Positions 16,670 to 25,258 of a DNA stretch of 64,000 nucleotides are shown here, piece after piece (positions within the stretch are counted from its first letter, which is position 1; the number at the start of each line of letters is the position of its first letter). This DNA is from Hwanghaeella sp965227365. GTDB lineage: Bacteria > Pseudomonadota > Alphaproteobacteria > UBA8366 > Aestuariispiraceae. The notes below the pieces were generated by a model. That model did not search any database. It saw only the letters and a program-made list of their open reading frames with translations, and was not told the DNA's origin. The DNA lies in assembly GCF_965227365.1 (NCBI RefSeq), contig NZ_OZ245754.1, positions 4,340,001 through 4,404,000 of the forward strand, in the 5' to 3' direction. Made by a program: the position numbers and the translations under genes.

Positions 16670-17952
16670 TGGATGCAATCTTCGTCCTTCTTCTGCTGGT
16701 CGCGATGATCGCGATCAATGTGCCGATTGCCCTCGCCATATGCGCCGTCGCGCTGGTCGGCGTCTGGCTCGGAAAAGGCATTTTCGGCTTCTACGACGCC
16801 GCGCTGACGGTGTTCGACGCGGCCACCAACTTTCCGCTGATCGCCATTCCGCTTTTCATCCTGGCCGGCGCGCTGATGAATACCGGCGGGATTTCACGGC
16901 GCCTGATCGACTTCACCTCGGCCCTGATCGGCTTCGTGCGGGGCGGTCTGGCCATGGTGAATGTCGGCGTCTCGCTCTTCTTCGCTGAAATCTCGGGCTC
17001 CGCGGTTGCGGATGTCGCCGCCATCGGGTCGGTCGTCATCCCGGAAATGAAGCGCAAGAAATACAAACCCACCTTCGCCGCGGCGGTCACTTCCTCCTCC
17101 GCTTCGCTTGCGATCATCATTCCGCCGTCGATCCCGATGATCGTCTATGGCGCACTGGCCGATACCTCGATCATCCAGCTTTTCGTCGCGGGGATCGTCC
17201 CCGGCCTTCTGGGCGGGTTCCTGATGCTCTGCCTGTGTTACTGGGTCGCGGTCCGGTACGACCTGCCGCGGGAAGAAGCCTTCTCCCTGCCGCGCCTGGG
17301 CCGGGCCTTCAAGGAAGCGGCCCCGGCCTTGCTGTTGCCCTTGGTCATCCTGGGCGGAATTTTCGGGGGCATCGTCACGGCCACCGAGGGCGCCGGCCTC
17401 GCCGTTGTCGCGGCCCTGCTGATCGGCGGCTTCGTCTATCGGGAAATCACCATCAAGGAACTGCATGCCGCCCTGCTGGAAGGGGTGACACAGACCGCTG
17501 TCGTGATGCTGTTGGTCGCGACGTCGGCGATCCTCGGCCTCTACCTCACCGAAAGCGAAATGCCGCAACGCTTCGCGCGTTGGATCACATCCATCTCCAA
17601 CGACCGCGTGATCGTGTTGATGATGCTGAACTGCATGCTGCTGGTGCTTGGCATGGTGCTGCATGGCGCGGCGGCGATTATCCTGATCGTCCCCATCGTC
17701 ATGCCGCTGGTTCGGGAGCTGGGGATCGACCCGGTTCAATTCGGGATCATCCTTACACTGAACATCGCCATCGGTCAGCAGACCCCGCCGGTCGCCAGCG
17801 TGCTGGTTACCGCGTGCTCAATCGCCCGAACGGATATCTGGGCAACGACACGCACGAACCTTCCCTTTATCGCGGTGCTCTTCGCACTGTTGATGGTCGT
17901 GACCTATATCCCGATCGTGCCGTTGGGCCTGGTCGAATACTTCTATCGATAG
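16669..17952 (+). CDS. dctM: TRAP transporter large permease (DctM)
   Basis: A 427-residue membrane protein of the DctM/ion-transporter superfamily with about 12 hydrophobic segments. It is the sodium-coupled channel of the TRAP system. Family landmarks are FPLIAIPLFILAGALMNTGGISRRL, the glycine-rich FFAEISGSAVADVAAIGSVVIPEM, and SLAIIIPPSIPMIVYG with the matching second-half GQQTPPVASVLV. It is the last gene of the GntR-controlled operon and ends convergent with the hemerythrin gene. Confidence 0.93.
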   Translation: MDAIFVLLLLVAMIAINVPIALAICAVALVGVWLGKGIFGFYDAALTVFDAATNFPLIAIPLFILAGALMNTGGISRRLIDFTSALIGFVRGGLAMVNVGVSLFFAEISGSAVADVAAIGSVVIPEMKRKKYKPTFAAAVTSSSASLAIIIPPSIPMIVYGALADTSIIQLFVAGIVPGLLGGFLMLCLCYWVAVRYDLPREEAFSLPRLGRAFKEAAPALLLPLVILGGIFGGIVTATEGAGLAVVAALLIGGFVYREITIKELHAALLEGVTQTAVVMLLVATSAILGLYLTESEMPQRFARWITSISNDRVIVLMMLNCMLLVLGMVLHGAAAIILIVPIVMPLVRELGIDPVQFGIILTLNIAIGQQTPPVASVLVTACSIARTDIWATTRTNLPFIAVLFALLMVVTYIPIVPLGLVEYFYR

Positions 17953-18021
17953 GGGGAAAGCCCGGCGGCAATATGGGTCGGGCAATATGGGTCGACCCAC
18001 GCTTCCGGACGACATGTGACG

Positions 18022-18486
18022 TCAGCGTCCGGAAGCGGAAAACTCGCGTGCGGCACGGTGGGCCTCGCTGTTGCCGCTGAGGAAAGGTTTGTAGGCCATG
18101 TCCTCGACCATGATGTGGTTGATCAGCCAGTCGCGAAGATAAAGGACCAGGTCCTCCAGCAACTCACCGTCGCTCCCCGCCTCGAAACGGGCGGCCATGT
18201 CGGTCATCTCCTCGATGAAATCCACATGCTGCGGGTGATGGGCCTCCAGTCCCGGATAGTCGGCGGCGCGCATGGCATGTTCCTCGCGCGCGAAGTGCAC
18301 GCGCATATATTGGCTGAGGGCGCGGAAACCGAGCGTCAGGGCTGCGCGCGTCTCACCGTCGTCATGCAGGGTCTCGCCCAGACGATTGAGGATTGAGATC
18401 AAGCCTTTGTGATCGTCATCCAACTGGGCGACGCCGACCGACATTTCTTCCTTCCAGATAACGGGCTTCCAGACGCCGTCGATCAT
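18022..18486 (-). CDS. Bacteriohemerythrin
   Basis: A 154-residue hemerythrin-fold protein that binds O2 (or NO) at a diiron centre. The ligand pattern is intact: W near the start (VIWKEEMSVGVAQLDDDHKGLISILN), HFAREEHAMRAADYPGLEAHHPQHVDFIEEM and a C-terminal DWLINHIMVEDMAYKPFL. The ATG at 18486 is preferred over an upstream frame to 18516 because GGGGAGGGTACG precedes it. An FNR/DNR-like box lies about 90 bp upstream (18575-18588), which suggests oxygen or NO control. It is not linked to a chemotaxis or signalling domain. Confidence 0.9.
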   Translation of the reverse strand: MIDGVWKPVIWKEEMSVGVAQLDDDHKGLISILNRLGETLHDDGETRAALTLGFRALSQYMRVHFAREEHAMRAADYPGLEAHHPQHVDFIEEMTDMAARFEAGSDGELLEDLVLYLRDWLINHIMVEDMAYKPFLSGNSEAHRAAREFSASGR

Positions 18487-18574
18487 CGTACCCTCCCCGC
18501 ATTCGGGACTTGCCACCGTCCAGCTGCCCCATCCAAGTATTGTCGGACCCTAAAAGGGGAACGGTTTTTCCGCC

Positions 18575-18588
18575 TTGACCCAGGTCAA
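18575..18588. promoter_or_regulatory. FNR/DNR-type box upstream of hemerythrin
   Basis: TTGACCCAGGTCAA is a perfect 5-4-5 dyad matching the CRP/FNR-family TTGAY-N4-RTCAA pattern. On the minus strand a weak -10 (CTTTTA, 18556-18551) follows at about the distance expected for a class II activator site. Confidence 0.6.
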
Positions 18589-18609
18589 GCATGCGCGACG
18601 GCGGGGCAT

Positions 18610-19656
18610 TCAACCCGCCCGGCCGTCCTTCACCTGCTGCAACCAATCGCGGATCTGGCAGATAAATTGCGCAACGATCCGGTTGGGCTCCAGTTCCTCC
18701 CGCCTCGCATGCGCAGACGCCTGAGCCGATAACGCAGCCCATGCCGAGTCGTTTGTCATGATCCGCACAAGATGGTCCGACCAGGCATCCAAATCGTCCA
18801 CCGGCAGCAGATACCCGCCCGCGCCGACCGATTCAGGCAAGCCGCCATGGTCGCTGGCCAGCACCGGAATGCCGCTGATCTGTGCCTCGGTCACGACGCG
18901 GCCCCAGGCCTCTTTCCAGCGGCTCGGCACCAGAAGAAGGCGTGTCCGGGCGTAGACCTGCCGCATGTCGGCGACGCGCGGATGCCAGCGGATGTTGCCC
19001 GTACGGGCGGCACGGCCCTGCAGGACGGAACGCTGCTTCGGCGGCAGCGCCCAGCCCTCGACGAACAGGAAAGGCAGATCGCGATGACGCGCCGCCAGAT
19101 CGAGGACCAGTTCCACCCCTTTCGCCGGAACGGGATTGATCAGGGTCACCATCCCGCCCGTTGCGGGTGTCTCGTAGATTTCCCTCGGGAAGACATTCGG
19201 CAGGAAAACAGCATCGAGGCCGGTATTCCTGGTCAGGCTGTGCGCGACGAATCGGGAGCAGGCGAAGACGCCGATCGGCGCGGCGACCATTTCGGCCGTT
19301 AGATCCTGTAATAGCGAGAAACCCAGATCACGTTGATAGACGACGAGCGGAACGCGATGCTCGACCAGCGCCCGTGCCAGGGCGAATGTCGCGCCCGAGG
19401 TCAGGACGGCCACATCGGGGGAGAAAACGGTGACGGTTTCCGGTACCGCCGCGACCGGATCCGCTGCCCTGTCGATCGTGTAGGAAAGCCTATTGTCCGA
19501 TTCGGCCTCAGCCGCCGCATCGGCGGGCAAGCCGCAGAGGATATGTGCCGACGCACCGTTCCGTCCCAACAGGTCCGCAAGCAGGTGGGTGCTGACGGCC
19601 GCACCGGTCATTCGCTGCGGATAACCGGGCCTGTCGCCGGCGAACAGTATTCGCAT
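18610..19656 (-). CDS. Glycosyltransferase family 4 protein
   Basis: A 348-residue GT-B-fold glycosyltransferase. The N-terminal half starts MRILFAGDRPGYPQRMTGAA. The C-terminal nucleotide-sugar domain has LLLVPSRWKEAWGRVVTEAQISGIPVLASDHGGLPESVGAGGYLL, the family-1/4 E-x7-E donor-binding region. It transfers an activated sugar to an unknown acceptor. It is isolated between a hemerythrin and a TRAP operon, with no polysaccharide cluster nearby. Confidence 0.8.
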   Translation of the reverse strand: MRILFAGDRPGYPQRMTGAAVSTHLLADLLGRNGASAHILCGLPADAAAEAESDNRLSYTIDRAADPVAAVPETVTVFSPDVAVLTSGATFALARALVEHRVPLVVYQRDLGFSLLQDLTAEMVAAPIGVFACSRFVAHSLTRNTGLDAVFLPNVFPREIYETPATGGMVTLINPVPAKGVELVLDLAARHRDLPFLFVEGWALPPKQRSVLQGRAARTGNIRWHPRVADMRQVYARTRLLLVPSRWKEAWGRVVTEAQISGIPVLASDHGGLPESVGAGGYLLPVDDLDAWSDHLVRIMTNDSAWAALSAQASAHARREELEPNRIVAQFICQIRDWLQQVKDGRAG

Positions 19657-19713
19657 CTCGATCCTGCCGTCCTATGCCACGCCCTCACGGGCCGGGACCG
19701 TACCATCCCACAA

Positions 19714-21033
19714 TCAGACGGCGGGTCCCAAGATCAAATCGGGCAGGTCGGTGGCCAGGCCCGGGAACAGGCAAAGGATGACAATGGCCAGGATCATGCA
19801 CAGCACATAGGGCATCGAGCCGACCAGGATCGTCTTCAACGGAATGTCCGGCGCGATCCCGTTGATGACATAGAGGTTCAAACCAACGGGCGGGGAGATC
19901 AATCCAATCTCCATGTTGATCGTCAGCACGACTGCGAACCAATAGGGGTCGAACCCGGCCGCCGTCACGATCGGCAGCAGGATCGGCGCGGACATCAGAA
20001 TGACCGCGACCGGCGGCAGGAAGAAACCGGCGACCAGCAGGAAGATGTTGATGCAGAACATCAGCACCCAGCGATTCACGTCCAACGTGCCGATCCATTC
20101 GGCGATCGACTGGGTGATGAACAGGCTGGACAGCATGTAGGAGAAAACGCCGGCCGCCGCAATGATGAACAGGATCATAACGCTTTCGCGCGTCGAATCG
20201 CGCAGCACGACCCACAGGGCCTGAAGGTTCCAAAGCCGGTAGATGACGATCGCGACCGCCAGGCAGAGCAAAGCGCCGACCGCCGCCGTTTCCGACGGGG
20301 TGGCGTAACCGCCGTACATCGCGATCAGCACGCCCAGAATGATGCCCAGGAAGGGTAGCACGCGCGGCAGAATCGACAGCTTTTCCCGCAGCGAATACAC
20401 CCCGGACCGCATCAGGGTTTCCGCAGATCCGTAACGCCAGGTGCTATAGATCGACCAGGCCATGAACAGGCCGACAAGAATCAGTCCCGGAACCACGCCC
20501 GCCAGGAACAGGCGGCCGATGGAGGTCTCCGTCGCGATGCCGTAGACGATCATGGTGACGGACGGCGGAATGAGGATACCCAGCGTCCCGCCGGCGGCGA
20601 TGGACCCCGCCGCCACGCCTTCCGGATATCCCCTTTTTCGCATTTCGGGGATCCCCATCTTGCCGATCGCGGCGCAAGTCGCGGGCGAAGACCCGGACAT
20701 CGCGGCAAAGAGCGCGCAGGCCCCCAGATTGGAAATCACCAGCCCGCCCGGCACGCGGGTCAGCCAACGATCCAGCGCTTCGTATAGGTCCGCGCCGGCC
20801 CGGGTGGAGGCGATCGACGCCCCCATGATGATGAACATCGGAATCGACAGCAGCGCGAAATTGTCGAGCTTGCCGAAGAAGATTTCCGGCATCAGTTCCA
20901 GCGACCGGAAACCGTCGAAAATCAGCAGGAAACCGGCAGCGACGATCAGCAGACCGTTGGCAACGGAAACGCCGGAAAACAGAACGAGGATGGTGACGAC
21001 GGCAACCGTCGCGCCGAGGAGCAGGGGATCCAT
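19714..21033 (-). CDS. dctM: TRAP transporter large permease (DctM), second system
   Basis: A 439-residue DctM permease with about 12 membrane segments. Landmarks are FALLSIPMFIIMGASIAS, ALFAAMSGSSPATCAAIGKMGIPEMRKRGY, GGTLGILIPPSVTMIVYG and the C-terminal EIGLISPPVGLNLYVINGIA. The GSSPAT and PPVGLNLYV variants differ from the dctM at 16669, so the two systems are not a recent duplication. Its ATG overlaps the dctQ stop by one base. It is the last gene of the operon dctP (22663) - dctQ - dctM on the minus strand. Confidence 0.93.
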   Translation of the reverse strand: MDPLLLGATVAVVTILVLFSGVSVANGLLIVAAGFLLIFDGFRSLELMPEIFFGKLDNFALLSIPMFIIMGASIASTRAGADLYEALDRWLTRVPGGLVISNLGACALFAAMSGSSPATCAAIGKMGIPEMRKRGYPEGVAAGSIAAGGTLGILIPPSVTMIVYGIATETSIGRLFLAGVVPGLILVGLFMAWSIYSTWRYGSAETLMRSGVYSLREKLSILPRVLPFLGIILGVLIAMYGGYATPSETAAVGALLCLAVAIVIYRLWNLQALWVVLRDSTRESVMILFIIAAAGVFSYMLSSLFITQSIAEWIGTLDVNRWVLMFCINIFLLVAGFFLPPVAVILMSAPILLPIVTAAGFDPYWFAVVLTINMEIGLISPPVGLNLYVINGIAPDIPLKTILVGSMPYVLCMILAIVILCLFPGLATDLPDLILGPAV

Positions 21034-21584
21034 CAGTGGTGCTCCTCAAGGCTCAATTTCGGGTCCAGCCCGGCCAGAACGGCAAACAGGTCGACGCAAA
21101 GCTGGATCAGGTAAATCACAAAACCGACCGGCATGGCGAGATAGGGAATCCAAAGCGGCACGCCCCAGACGGTGTCCGATTTCCAGTTCCGGCTCATCGC
21201 CAGATGCCAAAGCTCCGTTCCATAATACAGCATGATCGCAATCACGACGATGCCGGCGGCGAGCGTCAGCGCGATCAGCCAGCGCCGCATCTTTCTGGGC
21301 AGGGCCAGGGGCAACAGATCGACCGAAACATGACCGCGCAGGCGCTGTACATAGGGCAGGCCCAGCAGTGTCGCGGCGACCATCAGATAGACCACCGCTT
21401 CGGTTTGCCAGATCGTGGAGGCGTTCAGGACGCTGCGCACGAAGATCATCTGGCAGGTGATCATCACGGAGGCCACGATCATCGCGGCGGCAATCCACCC
21501 GCACAGGGTCGACAAGGCGTCCGCCGCCCGCAGAACGGGATGACGGCGTCGGGCGTCAATCCCATCGGAATCGTGGTCGATCAT
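21033..21584 (-). CDS. dctQ: TRAP transporter small permease (DctQ), second system
   Basis: A 183-residue protein with four hydrophobic segments in the DctQ pattern (LCGWIAAAMIVASVMITCQMIF, EAVVYLMVAATLLGLPYV, WLIALTLAAGIVVIAIMLYYG, LAMPVGFVIYLIQLCVDLFAVL). It ends one base into dctM. A 33-bp hairpin (21628-21660) separates it from the upstream receptor gene. Confidence 0.9.
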   Translation of the reverse strand: MIDHDSDGIDARRRHPVLRAADALSTLCGWIAAAMIVASVMITCQMIFVRSVLNASTIWQTEAVVYLMVAATLLGLPYVQRLRGHVSVDLLPLALPRKMRRWLIALTLAAGIVVIAIMLYYGTELWHLAMSRNWKSDTVWGVPLWIPYLAMPVGFVIYLIQLCVDLFAVLAGLDPKLSLEEHH

Positions 21585-21627
21585 GCGTTAACTCGTCTGG
21601 AAAGAATTTGTCATCGCGGTCCGGCCC

Positions 21628-21660
21628 GCCGGCGAAGCCCCCGTGTGAGGCCCCGCCGGC
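21628..21660 (-). terminator. Intra-operon hairpin between dctP and dctQ (second TRAP system)
   Basis: GCCGGCG at 21628-21634 pairs with CGCCGGC at 21654-21660, and an inner GCC/GGC helix follows after a 2-nt mismatch. The same location as the hairpin in the first TRAP operon suggests control of receptor-to-permease ratio. Confidence 0.5.
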
Positions 21661-21673
21661 AGCCGATTTCCGG

Positions 21674-22663
21674 TTATTCGACGGAAAGCGCCATATCCAG
21701 CAGCTTCTGGCCGTCCGGCACGTTCTCGACGAAGTTCTTGTAGGAGGACTGCTTGGCGATTTCGCGCCAGGCATTGAACTCGTCCTGGGTCATGTTCGCG
21801 ATCTCGACCCCCGCCTTCTTGAAGACCTCGACGGAAGCCGCATCCTGCTTCTTGGCTTCTTCAAGGTAATAGGCCTGGGCCTTGGCGGCACCGGCATCGA
21901 TCGCCGCGCGCTGCGCGTCGGTCAGCCCTTCATAAGCGGACTTGTTCATCAACAGGGGCTGGTACATGAACCACAGCGCGACATCGGCGGCCGGTGTGTA
22001 GCACTTCACCTGTTCATAGATCCGGTAGGACACGAAGGAGGAAGAAGAGGTGTTCGCCGCCTGCAGCACGCCGGTCTGCATCGCGTTGTAGATTTCAGAC
22101 GAGGCCATGGAGGCGATCGAGGCGCCGGCCGAGGCGAGCATCTGTTCGAAAGCCTTGCCCGCGGCGCGGGTCTGCAGCCCGGCGACGTCTTCCGGCTTGG
22201 TGATGCACTTGTCCTTACCGACGAAACCGCCGGCCAGATAACCGTGAACGACGACGCGGACATCGTCTTCCGCCATCAGTTTCTCAAGCTCGCCCATGAA
22301 GGCTGAATCGTTCAGACGGGCAGCATGATCGTGGTTCTTCACCAGGCCGGGCATCAGGGTCAGGTTGAATTCCGGACGCTGGCCGCCGGCATAGGACAGC
22401 GGGAACACCGTCATGTCCAACTGCCCGCGCGACAGGGGCTTGTACTGTTCCCGCGGCTTGAACAGGGATTTGGACGGGAAAATCTTGATCGTCAGGCCGA
22501 CATCGGCGGCCGCCACTTCATCGGCGACGATCTGGGCAACCTTGTGCCGCACGTCGGAAGTAGACCATTGATGGGATAGACGAAGCTCGGTCGCCGATGC
22601 TGTGGTTGCGATGCCAACGGCAAGACCGACCGCCGCGAAGGCGGTTAGACCCTTGAATTTCAT
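21674..22663 (-). CDS. dctP: TRAP transporter substrate-binding protein (DctP), second system
   Basis: A 329-residue periplasmic receptor with a signal peptide (MKFKGLTAFAAVGLAVGIA, cleaved after ATTASA). The DctP domain includes the conserved ITKPEDVAGLQTRAAG arginine region and SEIYNAMQTGVLQAAN. The ATG at 22663 follows GGGAGGAAACA; the frame continues upstream to 22738 without family-like sequence. It is first in the operon with DctQM and divergent from the NIPSNAP/amidohydrolase genes, which may process its ligand. The receptor is only distantly like the one at 14961. Confidence 0.9.
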   Translation of the reverse strand: MKFKGLTAFAAVGLAVGIATTASATELRLSHQWSTSDVRHKVAQIVADEVAAADVGLTIKIFPSKSLFKPREQYKPLSRGQLDMTVFPLSYAGGQRPEFNLTLMPGLVKNHDHAARLNDSAFMGELEKLMAEDDVRVVVHGYLAGGFVGKDKCITKPEDVAGLQTRAAGKAFEQMLASAGASIASMASSEIYNAMQTGVLQAANTSSSSFVSYRIYEQVKCYTPAADVALWFMYQPLLMNKSAYEGLTDAQRAAIDAGAAKAQAYYLEEAKKQDAASVEVFKKAGVEIANMTQDEFNAWREIAKQSSYKNFVENVPDGQKLLDMALSVE

Positions 22664-22909
22664 TGTTTCCTCCCAAGGAAGCTGTTCGATTCGGTTTATT
22701 CTTATGTGGCGCCATGGAAACATCCGACTCGCGCACAAGGCAATACTTTTATACCGGTCCGGCCCCCAGTACCGGTTCCGGTGCGGTGCCCCGCCCGATT
22801 GGGAAATAATGTGTTTCCGCGTCCTCGCGCGGCCTTTCTTGCCTTACGCCGCATTCGCCCCGACACTTCCGCCAAACAATAATCCGACATGGGCAGGGGA
22901 GGCGCCGAG

Positions 22910-23227
22910 ATGGCCATCTACGAATTGCGAACCTATACGCTGTATACCGGTAAGATGACCGAGGCCGTGAAGCTGTATCAGACCTATGGCTGGCCGGCGC
23001 TGTCGAAACATCCGGACCGACTTATCGGCTATTTCACCGGCGATGTCGGCGCCCTGAACAAGATCGTGCATCTCTGGAAATTCGAGGACGATGCCGACCG
23101 GCGCGCCTTCTGGAAGGGGGTCTATGACGATCCCGATTTCATGGTCTTCGCCGGCAAGTTCCGCCCGCTGATCATGACCCAGGACAACCAGTTGATGCTC
23201 AACGCGCCCTGGGGGCCGACGCCCTAA
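22910..23227 (+). CDS. NIPSNAP family protein
   Basis: A 105-residue ferredoxin-like alpha/beta-barrel protein. MAIYELRTYTLYTGKMTEAVKLYQTYG at the start and VHLWKFEDDADRRAFWKGVYDDPDF are typical NIPSNAP sequences. The biochemical role of bacterial members is unknown, but they often sit in catabolic gene clusters. The start ATG at 22910 is chosen because it begins the conserved domain. It is followed 22 bp later by an amidohydrolase, so one operon. Confidence 0.85.
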   Translation: MAIYELRTYTLYTGKMTEAVKLYQTYGWPALSKHPDRLIGYFTGDVGALNKIVHLWKFEDDADRRAFWKGVYDDPDFMVFAGKFRPLIMTQDNQLMLNAPWGPTP

Positions 23228-23249
23228 GCCGGCGCGGGAGGATATTGCC

Positions 23250-24167
23250 ATGAGCGACAAGCTGAAGATCGTCGATGCCCATCATCACCTCTGGGATCTG
23301 GACAAAAACTACTATCCCTGGCTGGCCGACAAGCCGGAAACGCATTTCTTCCTGGGCGATTACGAGGACCTGAAACACAACTTCATGCCCGCGGATTACC
23401 GGGCGGAGACGCAAGGATACGACGTCGTCGCCACCGTCCATGTGGACGCCGAATGGGATCGCAACGCCCAGGTAGCCGAGACCAAATGGCTTCATGAGGT
23501 CGCGGCGGAACACGGCATGCCCAACGCCGTCGTCGGCCATGTCTGGCTGGCCAAGGAGAATTGCGAAGAGGTTCTGTCTGACCATTGCGGCTATCCGATG
23601 ATGCGGGGCATCCGATCAAAACCCATTACTTCTCTAACCCCCGAAGACAAAGAGTCGGTAAAAGGCAAACCGGGCTCCATGCAGGACCCGAACTGGCTCG
23701 CCGGCTATGCGCTGCTGCAAAAATACGGCCTGACCTATGACCTGCGCGTGCCCCATTGGCATCTGCCGGAAGCAGTCGAGGTCGTCTCCCAGTTTCCGGA
23801 AACCAGGGTCGTGCTGAACCATACCGGCTTTCCCTGGGACCGCAGCGAGGCGGGCCTGGCCGCCTGGCGGGAAAACATGCGGATCATCGCCGAGGTGCCG
23901 CATGTCATGGTGAAGATTTCCGAACACGGCGTGAAAGACGCACCCTGGGACGATGACGACAACCGCCGCGTGATCCGGGAAGCCATCGAGATATTCGGCT
24001 TCGACCGCTGCATGTTTGCCAGCAACCTGCCCGTCTGCCGCCTGCGCGCCGGTTTTTCCACCGTCGTGGAATGTGTGAAATCCGCCGTCGCGGACGCCGC
24101 GCCGGAAGAGCGGGAAAAACTGTTCAGCAAAAACGCAGCGGACTTCTACCGGATCGATATCGGTTAG
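23250..24167 (+). CDS. Amidohydrolase family 2 (COG3618-type lactonase)
   Basis: A 305-residue TIM-barrel hydrolase. The N-terminal VDAHHHLWDLDKNYYPWL carries the HxH metal site. VVATVHVDAEWD, GIRSKPIT, LRVPHWHLPEAVEV, VLNHTGFPWDRSE and FDRCMFASNLPVCRL follow the order seen in L-fuconolactonase and 2-pyrone-4,6-dicarboxylate lactonase relatives. It probably opens a sugar-acid or aromatic-derived lactone. GGGAGG lies 9 bp before the ATG. It is in an operon with the NIPSNAP gene and near an NAD-dependent epimerase/dehydrogenase and a TRAP importer, which supports uptake and degradation of a sugar acid (inference). Confidence 0.85.
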   Translation: MSDKLKIVDAHHHLWDLDKNYYPWLADKPETHFFLGDYEDLKHNFMPADYRAETQGYDVVATVHVDAEWDRNAQVAETKWLHEVAAEHGMPNAVVGHVWLAKENCEEVLSDHCGYPMMRGIRSKPITSLTPEDKESVKGKPGSMQDPNWLAGYALLQKYGLTYDLRVPHWHLPEAVEVVSQFPETRVVLNHTGFPWDRSEAGLAAWRENMRIIAEVPHVMVKISEHGVKDAPWDDDDNRRVIREAIEIFGFDRCMFASNLPVCRLRAGFSTVVECVKSAVADAAPEEREKLFSKNAADFYRIDIG

Positions 24168-24186
24168 ACCGCGACGGGAAGAGGGG

Positions 24187-25149
24187 TCACCCCTTCCCGT
24201 GGTCCGAGGACTGCAGCCAGCTGTGATATTGGCGGATGCCGTCGCGGATGTCGGCATAGGCGGGCTGATACCCGAAATCCGTTCGGGCGCGGGTGATATC
24301 CATCGGCGCGCCGCGCGGCACGGCCTTGCCGGGGCCGAGTTTCACGCCCGTCTCCGTCCCCAGATAGTCCTTCACGAAATCCACCACATCGCCCAAGCGT
24401 ACCGGCATGCCGCTGGTGACGTTGTAGATCCGGTTTGGCCCCGGCAAGGCGCGATAGGCTTTCACGATGCCCTGGGCCGTGTCGAACACATGGGTAAAGT
24501 CCAGAAGCTGGTCCGCGCCGCTCTCGTTCGTCAGCCCCGTCACCCCGTCCAACGGGCCAAAGGCCCAGCGATAGATCGGGAACATCGGATCGGGCCGGCG
24601 GCCGGGACCGTAAACGAAAAACAGGCGGGTGCAGACCGTTTCCATCCCGTAGGTATCGCCGAATTTCAGGACCAGCTCCTCGCCCGCCAGCTTTGAGGCG
24701 CCATAAAGGTCGCTGGGTGTGGGGCAGTCGGTTTCCTGCATCGGCCCTTCCCGCGAACCGTAAACCGCGCCGGAGGAAATATAGGTGACCTTTTTCACAT
24801 CGTGGGTCCGGGCGGCATCCAGCACATTGACCGTCCCCATGATGTTGAGGTCGAGGAATTTCCGCGGAAACTGGGTGAAGGCCGGCACACCCGCGATGGA
24901 AGCGATATGGATGACGCCGTCGATTTTTCCCGCATATTTGTCGAACAGCGCGTTGACGACGGCGGGGTCGGAAACGTCGCCGGATTCCCGGCTGATCCTG
25001 GCGCCATGGGCCTTCAACTCGTCCGTCGCCAGCCGGTCGAAATCCGGCATCAGGCAATCGAAGGCGATGACCTCGTCCCCCTCTTCGAGCAGGCGGGTCG
25101 CCACCCACATTCCTATATGCCCCAACGCGCCGGTCACCAAAACGGCCAT
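24187..25149 (-). CDS. NAD-dependent epimerase/dehydratase (extended SDR)
   Basis: A 320-residue extended short-chain dehydrogenase. The cofactor motif GALGHIG is at residues about 7-13, and the catalytic YGASK lies in the SDLYGASKLAGEE stretch, preceded by a serine in TYISSGAVYG. Such enzymes epimerise or dehydrate nucleotide sugars or oxidise sugar acids. It starts at the ATG at 25149 and is convergent with the amidohydrolase, 19 bp apart. A terminator of the upstream gene (25207-25232) separates it from the CTERM protein. Confidence 0.85.
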   Translation of the reverse strand: MAVLVTGALGHIGMWVATRLLEEGDEVIAFDCLMPDFDRLATDELKAHGARISRESGDVSDPAVVNALFDKYAGKIDGVIHIASIAGVPAFTQFPRKFLDLNIMGTVNVLDAARTHDVKKVTYISSGAVYGSREGPMQETDCPTPSDLYGASKLAGEELVLKFGDTYGMETVCTRLFFVYGPGRRPDPMFPIYRWAFGPLDGVTGLTNESGADQLLDFTHVFDTAQGIVKAYRALPGPNRIYNVTSGMPVRLGDVVDFVKDYLGTETGVKLGPGKAVPRGAPMDITRARTDFGYQPAYADIRDGIRQYHSWLQSSDHGKG

Positions 25150-25206
25150 GGTCTTCCCCCTGTTTCCAACTGTTTGCGTAATGGTATGCCCGTACTGCGG
25201 TAAAAG

Positions 25207-25232
25207 AAAAGGCCCGCCGAAGCGGACCTTTT
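25207..25232 (-). terminator. Rho-independent terminator after the CTERM-protein gene
   Basis: On the minus strand AAAAGGTCCGC pairs with GCGGGCCTTTT (one G-U pair) around a 4-nt loop and runs into CTTTTA. It lies 27 bp beyond the stop of the gene at 25259. Confidence 0.75.
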
Positions 25233-25258
25233 CCCGGTGCCCCCATTGAAGGGTGCGT

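Noticed and set aside
22752..22776. Two TACCGGT copies 18 bp apart between the TRAP and NIPSNAP genes
   Set aside because: Short, palindromic and GC-rich; could be an operator but is not distinct enough from chance.
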